From JBBIMP01 sp037444305 (GTDB taxonomy: Bacteria; Acidobacteriota; UBA6911), in contig JBBIMP010000022.1 of the NCBI GenBank assembly GCA_037444305.1, positions 1-64,000 on the forward strand: a stretch of 64,000 bases of DNA, written 5' to 3'. Of the stretch, positions 41,506 to 50,990 are shown piece after piece (positions within the stretch are counted from its first letter, which is position 1; the number at the start of each line of letters is the position of its first letter). The position numbers were made by a program, and so were the translations under genes. The notes beneath the pieces were generated by a model, which saw only the letters and a list, made by a program, of their open reading frames with translations, was not told the origin of the DNA and did no database searches.

Positions 41506-41864
41506 GCCCGCGCCGGGCGGCAACCGCCTCGCTCCGCTGCGCATTCGCGGAAGCGACGGATCCGCCTGGGGCAGATTCAGGTTTTCCGGCACCCGCTCCA
41601 CGCGAACCCACACGGGCCACGGGCGCCTCGGTCAGAGCGCTCGGGTCCGAATCCGGCGAAAGCCCCCTGATCCGGTGCCCGGACAGCCATCCCGCCGCAC
41701 CAGCGCACGGCGGCGGCGGAAATTTCACCGCCGGCGACGGAGCCGGCTCCCAGGGGGAAATCCCCCGGTGCGTGCCTGGAAAGCGGCGGCACACACCGGA
41801 CCACGGGCCACCATCTCGGGTGGCGGCGGCCGGGAAAACTCAAACTCACAGCGGAACCAGTGGC
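41506..41864 (+). other. GC-rich gap between the radical SAM and PlsA-like genes
   Basis: 359 bases without a supported gene. It contains short hairpins: CGGCGG/CCGCCG around 41710-41735, and GGGGG-AAAT-CCCCC at 41753-41766. No promoter or ribosome site stands out. A frame in phase with the downstream gene stays open through the whole gap, so the downstream start could be earlier than I placed it. Confidence 0.4.
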
Positions 41865-44800
41865 ATGGCAATCAACATCGGAATCGACCTCGGCTCAGTC
41901 AGCGTCAAGGCGGCCCTTTTCTCGCGCGACCGGAATGACTTCCTCTTTTTCGAGCAGAACGCCGCCAACCCGCTCTTTCAATCCGTCCGGCACTGCCGCG
42001 ATCCGCGGCAGGGGGACTGCTGGCTCGCCATCACGCGTTACACCAGGATTGCGGGAAGCCCCGTAAAGCAGACGAGGGCGCTGCTCGAAAGCCTGGTGCA
42101 CCTCTTCGGCACGTCGGCGCTGGGCGGAGTTGCCGGCACCGGGACCGGCGCCGCCCTTCTCGGCCTCGAATTCGGCGTAAAGCGCCAGAACGAATTCCGG
42201 GCGCTGGCCAAGGCCGTGGAACTGCTGCTCCCGCGCGTCGGCACCCTATTTGAAATGGGGGGCGAGAACTCCAAGTACATCCTCTTCGAGAGGCACGGCT
42301 CGAACGGCTCCCTCGGCATCGCCGACTACCAGACCAACGGCGATTGCGCCGCCGGAACGGGCGGCTTCCTGGACCAGCAGGCGGGGAGGCTTCGTTTCAA
42401 GGTCGAGGAGATCGGCGACATCGTCCTGGCCACGCAGCGCTCGGCGCAGATTGCCGGCCGCTGCTCGGTATTCGCCAAGAGCGACATGATCCACGCCCAG
42501 CAGAAGGGCTTTACGCCCGAGGAAATCCTCAAGGGTCTCTGCGACGCCGTGGCGCGCAACTTCAAGACCGCGATCACCAAGGGCAAGAACGTCGTCCCGG
42601 AGGTGACCTTTGTGGGCGGAGTCGCCGCCAACCGCGGCGTCGTGCAGGCCCTTGAGACCGCCTTCGGCTGGGAGCCCGGCACCCTCATCGTGCCGGAGGA
42701 CCACACCGCCTTCGGGGCCATCGGCGCCGCGATCCTCGCAGAAGATGCGGCCGCGGCGGGCAGCGGAGCGGCGCGCACGTTCTCCCTGCAGCGCCAGTCC
42801 GACGTCCTGCAGCAGCTCCCCACCTGCCAGCCCCTCGCCATGGACAATGTCGTCCTGCTCCGCGACCGGATGACCGTCGTCCCGCCGGAGGAGATCACGG
42901 AGCGCCGCGACGCCTTCCTCGGCATCGACATCGGTTCGGTCAGCACCAACCTGGCGGTCCTGGATGACCAGTGCAACGTCCTCAAGGAGATCTACCTCAG
43001 AACCGAGGCCCGGCCTATCGAGGTGGTCGGCCGCGGCCTCCGCGAGATCGAGCGCGACCTGGGGGACAAGATCCGCATATGCGGCGCCGGCACTACCGGA
43101 TCGGGCCGCGAGCTGATCGGGGAGCTCGTCGGAGCAGACACGGTCAACGACGAGATCACGGCGCACAAGACGGGCGCCGCGTTCATCGACCGCACCATAC
43201 TGGGACTTGGGGTGGACACGATTTTCGAGATCGGCGGGCAGGACGCGAAGTTCATCAGCCTCGAGGAAGGCATCGTGGTCGACTTCGCCATGAACGAGGC
43301 CTGCGCTGCCGGCACGGGCAGCTTCCTGGAGGAGCGCGCCAAGGAGCTCGGCATCCGCATCGAGAACGACTTCGCCCGCATCGCGCTCTCCTCGGAAGAG
43401 CCGCTGCGGCTGGGGGAGCGGTGCACCGTGTTCATGGAACGCGATGTGAACAGCTACCTCCAGAGAGGCGCGGAGCTGAAGAAGATCGTAGCCGGGCTGG
43501 CTTTTTCGGTGGCGACCAACTACATCAACCGCGTGGTCCGCGGACGCAGGATCGGCGAGGTGATCTTCTTCCAGGGCGGCACTGCCTACAACGACGCCGT
43601 CGCCGCCGCTTTCAGCTCGATCCTGGGCAAGCGCATCATCGTCCCGCCCTTCAACGGCGTCATGGGGGCGGTCGGGGTGGCGCTCCTGGCGCGCGAGAAG
43701 ATGCTCGGGGGCGGCCGCCCGAGCTCCTTCCGCGGATTCGACCTCGACAAGGTCGACTACGAGATCTTCGAATTCACCTGCAAGGGCTGCACCAACTTCT
43801 GCCAGATGCAGCGCTTCACGGTCGAGAACGAAAAAACCTACTGGGGCGACAAATGCTCCGAGCGCTACCGGAAGGCGGTCAAGTGCGACCGGGAGCCGGT
43901 GATCGAAAACCTGGTCGAATACCGCCACAAGCTCCTGCTGGAGCACTACGATCCCGAGGTGGGGGACGGGCCGATGGTTGGCCTCCCCCTGTGCATGTCG
44001 ACCTACGACTGGGCGCCTTTCTGGCTGAAAATCTTCCGGGAGCTGCGGGTCAGGGTCCTGCTTTCCGAGTCAACCACCAATCAGATGGTCAAGCTGGGCC
44101 TCGAAGCCACCGTCTCCGAGCCCTGTTTTCCCGTCCAGGTCGCGCACGGCCACATCCGCTGGCTCATCGACCAGAAGGCCGACTACCTGTTCGTGCCGAA
44201 CAACATCTCGTCGCTGGGCAGCCGGCCCGAAAAGCCCTCCTTCTTCTGCCCCTGGAACCAGACGCTCCCCTTCGTCGCGCGGGTGGCGCCGTTCATCTCC
44301 GAGCACGCGGACCGCATCATCGCTCCCACCCTGTGGTTCAACCATGAAGCCCGGGCCGTGGCGGCGGAGATAAGGCGCGCGCTGCGCCAGGCGGGCATCG
44401 GCCGGACTGCGCGGCAGGTGGAACGCGCGGTGGAAAAGGGCTTTGCCGCGCTGAAAAGCTTCCGCCACAGCCTCATCCAGGCGGGCACGCGCGCGCTGGA
44501 GACACTTGCCGATCACAACGAGCACGGGATCGTGCTGCTCGGCCGCGGCTACAACATCTACGACAAGGGCATCAACCTCGATATCGCCACCAAGATGCGG
44601 AAGTATTACGGCGCGAACGTCATCGGCCTGGACTGCCTTCCCCTGGAAGGCATCGATACGCGCGAGTACCACGAAAACATGTTCTGGAGCAGCGGCGTGC
44701 GCATCCTGGCCGCCGCCGCCTTCGCCAGGGAGCGGCCCCGGCTCCACATCGTTTACATCACCAATTTCAAGTGCGGTCCCGATTCCTACATCAAGCACTA

Positions 44801-44966
44801 CATCACCGAGGTCTCGGGACGCCCGTTCCTGACGCTGCAGTTCGACGGGCACAACAACGACGCCGGGATGCTGACCCGATGCGAGGCTTACCTGGACAGC
44901 AAAGGAGTCTTGAGAAGATGGCGCTCAACCGAACAGGAATTGGCAGCCGACAAGAGCAATCCATAG
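41865..44966 (+). CDS. Tandem BadF-type activase plus 2-hydroxyacyl-CoA dehydratase-like protein (PlsA-like)
   Basis: A 1033-residue fusion. Two ATPase activase domains of the BadF/HgdC type start at GIDLGSVSVKAALF (about 5) and GIDIGSVSTNLAVL (about 345). Each has the cluster cysteine pair: DCAAGTGGF with GRCSVF, and ACAAGTGSF with ERCTVF. From about 635 follows a DUF2229/HgdB-like reductase part with FTCKGCTNFCQM, SEPCFPVQVAHGH and CPWNQTLPF. This chemistry drives ATP-dependent one-electron reduction. The layout recalls PlsA of the clostridial plasmalogen operon, thought to reduce a lipid ester to a vinyl ether. The start is uncertain: no good ribosome site precedes ATG 41865. It overlaps the next gene by 49 bases. 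Confidence 0.8.
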   Translation: MAINIGIDLGSVSVKAALFSRDRNDFLFFEQNAANPLFQSVRHCRDPRQGDCWLAITRYTRIAGSPVKQTRALLESLVHLFGTSALGGVAGTGTGAALLGLEFGVKRQNEFRALAKAVELLLPRVGTLFEMGGENSKYILFERHGSNGSLGIADYQTNGDCAAGTGGFLDQQAGRLRFKVEEIGDIVLATQRSAQIAGRCSVFAKSDMIHAQQKGFTPEEILKGLCDAVARNFKTAITKGKNVVPEVTFVGGVAANRGVVQALETAFGWEPGTLIVPEDHTAFGAIGAAILAEDAAAAGSGAARTFSLQRQSDVLQQLPTCQPLAMDNVVLLRDRMTVVPPEEITERRDAFLGIDIGSVSTNLAVLDDQCNVLKEIYLRTEARPIEVVGRGLREIERDLGDKIRICGAGTTGSGRELIGELVGADTVNDEITAHKTGAAFIDRTILGLGVDTIFEIGGQDAKFISLEEGIVVDFAMNEACAAGTGSFLEERAKELGIRIENDFARIALSSEEPLRLGERCTVFMERDVNSYLQRGAELKKIVAGLAFSVATNYINRVVRGRRIGEVIFFQGGTAYNDAVAAAFSSILGKRIIVPPFNGVMGAVGVALLAREKMLGGGRPSSFRGFDLDKVDYEIFEFTCKGCTNFCQMQRFTVENEKTYWGDKCSERYRKAVKCDREPVIENLVEYRHKLLLEHYDPEVGDGPMVGLPLCMSTYDWAPFWLKIFRELRVRVLLSESTTNQMVKLGLEATVSEPCFPVQVAHGHIRWLIDQKADYLFVPNNISSLGSRPEKPSFFCPWNQTLPFVARVAPFISEHADRIIAPTLWFNHEARAVAAEIRRALRQAGIGRTARQVERAVEKGFAALKSFRHSLIQAGTRALETLADHNEHGIVLLGRGYNIYDKGINLDIATKMRKYYGANVIGLDCLPLEGIDTREYHENMFWSSGVRILAAAAFARERPRLHIVYITNFKCGPDSYIKHYITEVSGRPFLTLQFDGHNNDAGMLTRCEAYLDSKGVLRRWRSTEQELAADKSNP

Positions 44967-46228
44967 TCGGGCGGAAGCTTTACGTGCCGCAGATGAGCCA
45001 CGGCGGCGCCGTGGCTTTCGCCGCGGCCTTCCGCAGCGTCGGCGTCGACGCCGAGATCTGCCCCGAGTCCGACGCCCGCACGCTGGAGCTCGGCGGGCGC
45101 CACACGTCCGGGGAAGAGTGCCTGCCGGCCAGGATCACGCTCGGAAACTTCCTGAAGGTCATCGAAACACCGGACTTCGTCCCGGAAAAAACCGCCTTTT
45201 TCATGCCCACCGCCGACGGGCCTTGCCGGTTCGGGCAGTACGCCCCCTATATCCGGAAGGTGCTCCGCGACATCGGCCTGGGAGAGGTGTTCGTCTTCTC
45301 CCCCTCCAGCAAGGACGGGTACCAGGGGATGGGCGAACAGGTCAACGAACTCATGAAGAACGCGCTCCGCGGGCTGATCTGCGCAGACGCGCTGCGCAAG
45401 ATGCTGCACCGCACGAGGCCGTACGAGATCCGGAAGGGGGACGCGGACCGCGTCCACCTGCGGGGCATATCGGGCGTGGAAAGGGTTATCGAGCGTCAGG
45501 GCCTCCCCTCCGAGCAGCGCATGAAGGACCTGGAAGAGGCGCTCACGCGCGCCAGGGAAGAGTTCCGCGCCGTCCCGGCCAGGTACGACCGGCAGCGGCC
45601 CCTGATCGGAGTCGTCGGCGAAATCTTCTGCCGCCTCACGCCCTTCAGCAACGACTTCCTGCTGCGGCGGCTCGAGGAATTCGGCGGCGAATGCACGCTG
45701 GCACACATTGTAGAGTGGGTCTGGTACACCAACCTGGAACAGCAGAAACGGCTGCGCCAGTCGGGGCAGACCTTCTCCAAGGCAATGCTGGCGGCAAAGA
45801 TCAAGGAGCACATCCAGCACCGCGACGAGCACCGGCTGTACAAGGTCTTCGAGGAAGACTTCCGCGGGTACGAGGAGCCCCACATAAGGAAGATCTTCAA
45901 ATACTCCGAGCCCTACCTGCCCCACTACGGCGCGCTCGGCGAGATGACGCTCAGCGTCGGCAAGACGGTCTTCCACTACCACCAGGGTTGCGACGGCGTG
46001 GTGGACATTTCCCCCTTCACGTGCATGAACGGCATCGTGACGGAAGCCATCTACCCGAAACTCAGCCGGGACCACGATGACATCCCCGTGCGGAATTTCT
46101 ATTTCGACGGCACGCAGTCGGATCTCGACCGCGACGTAGGGATCTTCATGGAGCTCGCCCGGACGTACAAGGAACGCAAAAGGGTGGCCCGCACCTATCC
46201 CTCCAGCTTCAACCAGCCCGCGGCCTGA
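44918..46228 (+). CDS. 2-hydroxyacyl-CoA dehydratase (HgdB)-like protein (PlsR-like)
   Basis: A 436-residue protein of the same superfamily as the reductase half of the preceding gene. Likely cluster ligands are in SGEECLPARITLGN, ADGPCRFGQY and FTCMNGIV. YVPQMSHGGAVAFAAAFRSVGVDAEICPESD is the typical start of this module. The start at 44918 is preceded by AAAGGAG and lies 49 bases inside the previous gene, so the two proteins are coupled. In other bacteria these two pieces are found either fused or as a two-gene plsA-plsR operon. Here they are separate. Confidence 0.8.
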   Translation: MALNRTGIGSRQEQSIVGRKLYVPQMSHGGAVAFAAAFRSVGVDAEICPESDARTLELGGRHTSGEECLPARITLGNFLKVIETPDFVPEKTAFFMPTADGPCRFGQYAPYIRKVLRDIGLGEVFVFSPSSKDGYQGMGEQVNELMKNALRGLICADALRKMLHRTRPYEIRKGDADRVHLRGISGVERVIERQGLPSEQRMKDLEEALTRAREEFRAVPARYDRQRPLIGVVGEIFCRLTPFSNDFLLRRLEEFGGECTLAHIVEWVWYTNLEQQKRLRQSGQTFSKAMLAAKIKEHIQHRDEHRLYKVFEEDFRGYEEPHIRKIFKYSEPYLPHYGALGEMTLSVGKTVFHYHQGCDGVVDISPFTCMNGIVTEAIYPKLSRDHDDIPVRNFYFDGTQSDLDRDVGIFMELARTYKERKRVARTYPSSFNQPAA

Positions 46229-46513
46229 TCACCAGGGCGGAACCGGGCAACGATCGGACTCAAGCCGTCCGGCAATATTTACATAATTATGGACCCGCAT
46301 TGATCAGGTCCGCCCGTAGGGCGGCAGGCATGGCCTTCCTCGATCCAAAACCGCCCGGTTGACGCCGAACGCGTTGAAGGTGCGATTTTCCGGTTCACGC
46401 CGCCGGGTGCTCGGATTAAGGCGCTCCCGCCGATTTTCAAAGCTATATCCGCCGCGCTGCAGCACCAAAGAGCCCCTAAACACGGCCCGAAAAACACGGG
46501 GCCCGCGCAGGCG

Positions 46514-47971
46514 TCACTCGATGTTCTTCAGCAGCTGCAGCAGGTACTCCCAGAACCTGCCGACGGAATCGATGTAGATCTTCTCGTCCGGCGAATGCAC
46601 CCCCTCCAGCGTCGGCCCAAACGATATCATGTCGATCCCGGGGTATTTTTCCCCTATGATCCCGCACTCGAGCCCCGCATGAATCGCCTTGACCTCCGGT
46701 TCCCTGCCATAGAGCGATTGGTAGGTCGCCTTTGCCGTTTTCAACACCTGGGAGTCCAGGTTTGGCTTCCACCCGGGGTAACCGGAAGACGACCGCACCG
46801 TGGCCCCGCCCAGGGAAAAAATATCGGCTACGGTCTGGCAGATTTCCTCCTTTTCGGATGCCACCGAGCTGCGCTGGCTCGTGGCCATATCAAAGCCGTA
46901 GCGATCCTTGGAAATGACGGCCACGTTGGTGGAGGTCTGGACCAGGCCCGGGATGTCCGGGCTCATGCGGATCACGCCATGGGGCAGCCCCGAAATGGTG
47001 CGGCAGATTTTCTTCTGGTAGGCCTTGCGCATGACGCGCAGCATCTTTCCGGGCGGCAGTTCCAGTATTTCCAGTTGCAGCCCGGGATCCGTGGACGCCA
47101 GTTCACCCTGAACTTCCTTCTCCAGCCGGGCCACGAAGTCCCGGGCGCGCTTCCATGCCCTCTCCGGCACCGTCACATCCGCCTCCGCTTCGCGCGGGAT
47201 GGCATTCCGTTTGTTTCCCCCTTCGATACGCCCGAGACGCAAGCCGATTTCCTCCATTCCCTGGAGCGCCCGGTTCAGGATCTTGATGGCGTTCCCCCTC
47301 CCTTTGTCGATCTCGAGGCCCGAGTGACCGCCTTTGAGGCCGGAGACCTTGACCCGCACAGCCTTGGCCCTCGGCGGCATCGGGAGGAAGTTGACATCCC
47401 ACCTGGCGGACGTATCGCGGCCGCCGGCACAACCGACGTAGAGAACCCCTTCCTCTTCCGAATCCAGGTTCAGGAGCGTCATGCTTCGCATGAAGTCCCC
47501 TGTCAGGTGCTTGGCGCCGGTCAGCCCGCTCTCCTCGTCCACCGTGAACAGGAACTCGAGCGGGCCATGCTGAAGCCCGGGATCCTCCATGATGGCCAGG
47601 GACGCCGCCACGGCGATGCCGTTGTCGGCCCCCAGTGTCGTGCCGTTGGCCATCAACACGTTCTCTTTGCGGACCAGTTCGATCGGGTCTTTTTCGAAGT
47701 TGTGCACCTTGTCCTTGTTTTTCTCCCCGACCATGTCCATATGTCCCTGAAGGACCACGCTCCGGACATTCTCCCGGCCGGGAGAGGCGGGCTTCCGCAC
47801 AAGGACGTTCCCCACCTGGTCTTCCCTTGTCTCCAGACCGAGCCGTTCCGCGGCACCGAGGATGTACCGGACCATGTTGTCCTCGTTGCCCGAACAGCGC
47901 GGAATGCGGGAAATCTCCGCGAAGTAGCGCCAGACCGGCTCGGGTTGCAGTCCTTTTATCGCGTCAGACAT
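46514..47971 (-). CDS. pepD: Aminoacyl-histidine dipeptidase, M20 family (PepD-like)
   Basis: A 485-residue cytosolic zinc peptidase cleaving Xaa-His and other dipeptides. It has VVLQGHMDMVGEKN (first metal histidine), TTLGADNGIAVAASLA (bridging aspartate), FTVDEESGLTGA (catalytic glutamates), LNLDSEEEG and the C-terminal AIHAGLECGIIGEKYPGID. Length is normal for PepD. A perfect GGAGG lies 6 bases before the start at 47971. The 285-base convergent gap to the PlsR-like gene holds a CCGCCC-GTA-GGGCGG hairpin at 46310-46324 without a T-run and nothing else clear. Confidence 0.93.
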   Translation of the reverse strand: MSDAIKGLQPEPVWRYFAEISRIPRCSGNEDNMVRYILGAAERLGLETREDQVGNVLVRKPASPGRENVRSVVLQGHMDMVGEKNKDKVHNFEKDPIELVRKENVLMANGTTLGADNGIAVAASLAIMEDPGLQHGPLEFLFTVDEESGLTGAKHLTGDFMRSMTLLNLDSEEEGVLYVGCAGGRDTSARWDVNFLPMPPRAKAVRVKVSGLKGGHSGLEIDKGRGNAIKILNRALQGMEEIGLRLGRIEGGNKRNAIPREAEADVTVPERAWKRARDFVARLEKEVQGELASTDPGLQLEILELPPGKMLRVMRKAYQKKICRTISGLPHGVIRMSPDIPGLVQTSTNVAVISKDRYGFDMATSQRSSVASEKEEICQTVADIFSLGGATVRSSSGYPGWKPNLDSQVLKTAKATYQSLYGREPEVKAIHAGLECGIIGEKYPGIDMISFGPTLEGVHSPDEKIYIDSVGRFWEYLLQLLKNIE

Positions 47972-48082
47972 GATAGCCTCCTCTATGATTGAACCTTCAT
48001 GACCTGTTGACCCTCGTTCCAATAAAAAGTCAACTCCCCTCCCCGGAACTGCCGCCGGCCGCACAGCGACGGGGCGAAGCCA

Positions 48083-49390
48083 TCATCCGGGGACGACCGA
48101 TTCTGCTTCTCCGCGCCGGATCCGCTGCACCACGGTGCCCGCCAGGCCGCCGACGATCGCGGGGATTACCCACGGGAAGCCGGCCTGCGCGAGGGGAATG
48201 ACCGCAATCCACCTGTCGACCGCGGCAACGGGCAGGCCTGCGGCCCCCATCGCCTCAAAGGCGCTGGTGCAGAAAGCGCCGAGCACGGCGCCCGCGTACA
48301 CCGCGCGGTTCGTAGCGGACACTCCCATCATCGTGAGCAGGACCAGCACGATCGCGATCGGATAGAGCAGGACCAGCAGCGGCACGGCAATCGTCACGAT
48401 CCGCGTGACCCCTACCGTCGCGAAGATCCCGCTGAAGATGCAGGTGGCAACGCAGATGGCCTTGTAGCCGGCCTTCCCGCGGGACAACCTGGAGAAGTAC
48501 TCGCCGACCGTCGCCGTGAGTCCGATGGATGTGGTCAGGCAGGCCAGCGATACGGCCAAACCCAGGGCAATCTTGCCGTTTTCGCCCAGCAAGCCCCGGG
48601 CGATGCCGATCAGCAGAGCCGTCCTCTCCACCTCCGGCGGGTAGAGGCTCGCCGCGGTTGCCCCGAGGTACATCAGCCCGCCGTAGACCAGCCCCAGGCC
48701 GGCCGCGGCGATCAGACCCGCAAGCGAGGTCATTTTCACCTGGTCGGCTACGCCCTGGTAGCCTTTGAAGGCCAAGGCCGAAATGACAATTCCGGCAAAC
48801 ACCACCGATGCCAGCGCATCCATCGTCTGGTAGCCTTCGCGAAAACCCTTGCCGAAGGGCCCCTCCAGGCCCGACTCCGGGAGCTGACCCAGAGGAAATA
48901 CAATGCCGCGAACGATGATCAAAGCCAGCGTCAGCAGAAGAAAGGGCGTGAGAAACTTCCCTATCTTTTCCACGACAGTAGAGCGGTTGAGCGCGAAGAA
49001 GAGGGTGAGCGCAAAGAACACGATGGAGGAAATCACCGGCGAAACTGCCGGCAGGTTCGGCCGCACCCCCATCTCGAAGGTTGTGGCAGCCGTCCGCGGG
49101 ATAGCCAGCAGCGGGCCGATGGCCAGGATGATGACGATGCTGAAGACTTTGGCAAACCACGGCGAGACCCTGCCCGCGAGGTGCTCGACCGTACCCCCTG
49201 CCCGCGCCGCCGCCATGATCCCCAGCAGCGGCATGCCGATGCCGGTGATCAGGAAACCTGCCAGCGCAAATCCCCAATGGGCCCCGCCCTGCAGCCCCAT
49301 GAAGGGCGGGAAAATCAAGTTTCCCGCGCCGAAGAACATCGCAAACAGCGCAAACCCGACCCACAGGACGTCATTCGCCTTCTTGTTCAT
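48083..49390 (-). CDS. brnQ: Branched-chain amino acid transporter, LIVCS (BrnQ) family
   Basis: A 435-residue membrane protein with about 12 helices. The N-terminus WVGFALFAMFFGAGNLIFPPFMG is the LIVCS signature, followed by ITGIGMPLLGIMA and IPRTAATTFEMG. These carriers import Leu, Ile and Val with Na+ or H+. The start is uncertain between ATG 49390 and a GTG at 49396. It lies between a dipeptidase and another amino-acid-type transporter on the same strand, a peptide/amino-acid uptake theme. Confidence 0.93.
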   Translation of the reverse strand: MNKKANDVLWVGFALFAMFFGAGNLIFPPFMGLQGGAHWGFALAGFLITGIGMPLLGIMAAARAGGTVEHLAGRVSPWFAKVFSIVIILAIGPLLAIPRTAATTFEMGVRPNLPAVSPVISSIVFFALTLFFALNRSTVVEKIGKFLTPFLLLTLALIIVRGIVFPLGQLPESGLEGPFGKGFREGYQTMDALASVVFAGIVISALAFKGYQGVADQVKMTSLAGLIAAAGLGLVYGGLMYLGATAASLYPPEVERTALLIGIARGLLGENGKIALGLAVSLACLTTSIGLTATVGEYFSRLSRGKAGYKAICVATCIFSGIFATVGVTRIVTIAVPLLVLLYPIAIVLVLLTMMGVSATNRAVYAGAVLGAFCTSAFEAMGAAGLPVAAVDRWIAVIPLAQAGFPWVIPAIVGGLAGTVVQRIRRGEAESVVPG

Positions 49391-49546
49391 CGCCACCCGA
49401 TAGAGCCAAAGTTGTTCCGCCGGAATGAGTACTGCTCCTCACCACAAGGCACGCAGACAAAGAGGCTCCCGAATCACCGCGGCCCCTCTCGATCTGACGG
49501 ATTCCCATTGTACCCGCGGGCAACGCAGGGAATCGCCAAAAAGCCG

Positions 49547-50917
49547 TCATCCGAAAAATGTGTTCAGGATGACATTGATGAAAATGATAAGGATGGTGAC
49601 CGGGGCCACGTACCTGATGAGAAAGCCCCAGAACCGCCGGATCCTGAAGACAATCCCCTCCGATTCGATTTCCTGCGCCGCCTGTTTCACTCCCCAGATC
49701 CAGGCTGCGAAGATCGCGATGAAGAGCGAACCGATCGACAGCGAGATGTCCCCGAAAACCGTGCTGATCGCGGTGAAGAAATCGGTTCCTATCAGTGGCA
49801 GGCGTGAGAGGAAATCGCTGGCGCCGTGCGCCAGCGCCGCAGGCATCCCCATCACGAATGCAATGGAGGACACGAACACCACAGCCCTTCCCCTGGACCA
49901 GCGTTTCTCATCCACAAAGTAAGCCACCGGCACTTCCAGGATCGACACCGTGGAAGTAAGGGCGGCGATGATGACAAGGATAAAAAAGCCGATCCCGAAA
50001 ACGTAGCCGCCCGGCATTTCCGCGAAGATCGAGGGGAGAACCTCGAAGATCAGCTTGGGGCCTGCCGCAAAATCCTTGCCCATGGCCGACACCGCCGGCA
50101 TGATCACCAGCCCCGCCAGCAGGCAAACCACGATCTCGAAAAACGTGATCCAGGCGGCCGACACCGGGATGTTCTCCTTTTTCGAGAGGTAGCTGCCGTA
50201 GGTAATCATGGTACCCATGCCGAGGCTCAAGGAAAACAGGGCCTGGCCCATCGCCGCGAGAATCATGCCGCCGCTGAATTTCGAGAAATCCGGCTTGAGA
50301 TAGAACACCAGGCCGTCGTAGGCGCCGGGCAGCGTAACCGAGCGGACGGCCAGCAGCACCAGGAGTACGAACAGCACGGGCATAAGCCAGCGGGAGAGCC
50401 TCTCGATGCCGGACTTGACGCCGAAAAAGACGACATAAGCCGTCACCGAAATCACGATGGCGTGCAGAAATATGACCGTGGGGGCGTCGCTGACAAATCC
50501 GCTGAACACACGGGAAATCTCCGCCGGATCCCGCACCTGGCTGAAGGCCCCCGTAACCGCCTTGTACAGATAACCGAGAACCCACGCCGCGATGACGCTG
50601 TACCAGGAAAAGATGGCGAAACCGCTCAGAACGCACAGCCCTCCGACCCCTTTCCAGACCGGCCGGCCGGAGAGCTTGTTGAACATTCCCATCGGGTTTT
50701 TCTCGGTGTGCCGCCCCAGCGACAACTCCGCCACCATGACCGGATAGCCGATCAGGAAACAGCAGGCCAGAAAGACTACGACGAAGATCGCGCCGCCGTT
50801 TGCGCCCGTGATGTATGGAAAACGCCAGATTGCGCCCAGCCCGATCGCCGAGCCCGCGCCGGCCAGGATGAAACCCACATTCGAACTCCAGGAACCTCTG
50901 CCGGTGCTTTCCGCCAT
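49547..50917 (-). CDS. Sodium-dependent neurotransmitter-symporter family (NSS/SNF) transporter
   Basis: A 456-residue membrane protein with 11-12 helices. Helix 1 has NVGFILAGAGSAIGLGAIWRFPYITGANGGAIF, the NSS sodium/substrate-site signature, followed by GYPVMVAELSLGRH. Bacterial members such as LeuT, Tyt1 and MhsT carry amino acids with Na+. AGGAGAGG precedes the start. Substrate unknown; it follows brnQ on the same strand with a 156-base gap. Confidence 0.95.
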   Translation of the reverse strand: MAESTGRGSWSSNVGFILAGAGSAIGLGAIWRFPYITGANGGAIFVVVFLACCFLIGYPVMVAELSLGRHTEKNPMGMFNKLSGRPVWKGVGGLCVLSGFAIFSWYSVIAAWVLGYLYKAVTGAFSQVRDPAEISRVFSGFVSDAPTVIFLHAIVISVTAYVVFFGVKSGIERLSRWLMPVLFVLLVLLAVRSVTLPGAYDGLVFYLKPDFSKFSGGMILAAMGQALFSLSLGMGTMITYGSYLSKKENIPVSAAWITFFEIVVCLLAGLVIMPAVSAMGKDFAAGPKLIFEVLPSIFAEMPGGYVFGIGFFILVIIAALTSTVSILEVPVAYFVDEKRWSRGRAVVFVSSIAFVMGMPAALAHGASDFLSRLPLIGTDFFTAISTVFGDISLSIGSLFIAIFAAWIWGVKQAAQEIESEGIVFRIRRFWGFLIRYVAPVTILIIFINVILNTFFG

Positions 50918-50990
50918 CTGCCTCTCCTTTGGCTTAGGCCTGGGGGCCCGCTGAGAATTCCGAACACAATATTCGGTGGGATCCCGAGTT

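Noticed and set aside
40848..41864. A much longer start for the PlsA-like gene, extending into the radical SAM gene
   Set aside because: The frame is open, but the extension is Arg/Gly/Pro-rich, overlaps the radical SAM gene out of frame and lacks conserved motifs; the activase fold begins at residue 5 from ATG 41865.
46310..46324. Terminator hairpin CCGCCC-GTA-GGGCGG behind the PlsR-like gene
   Set aside because: Only 6 bp, a 3-base loop and no T-run; 80 bases after the stop. Not strong enough for a feature of its own.
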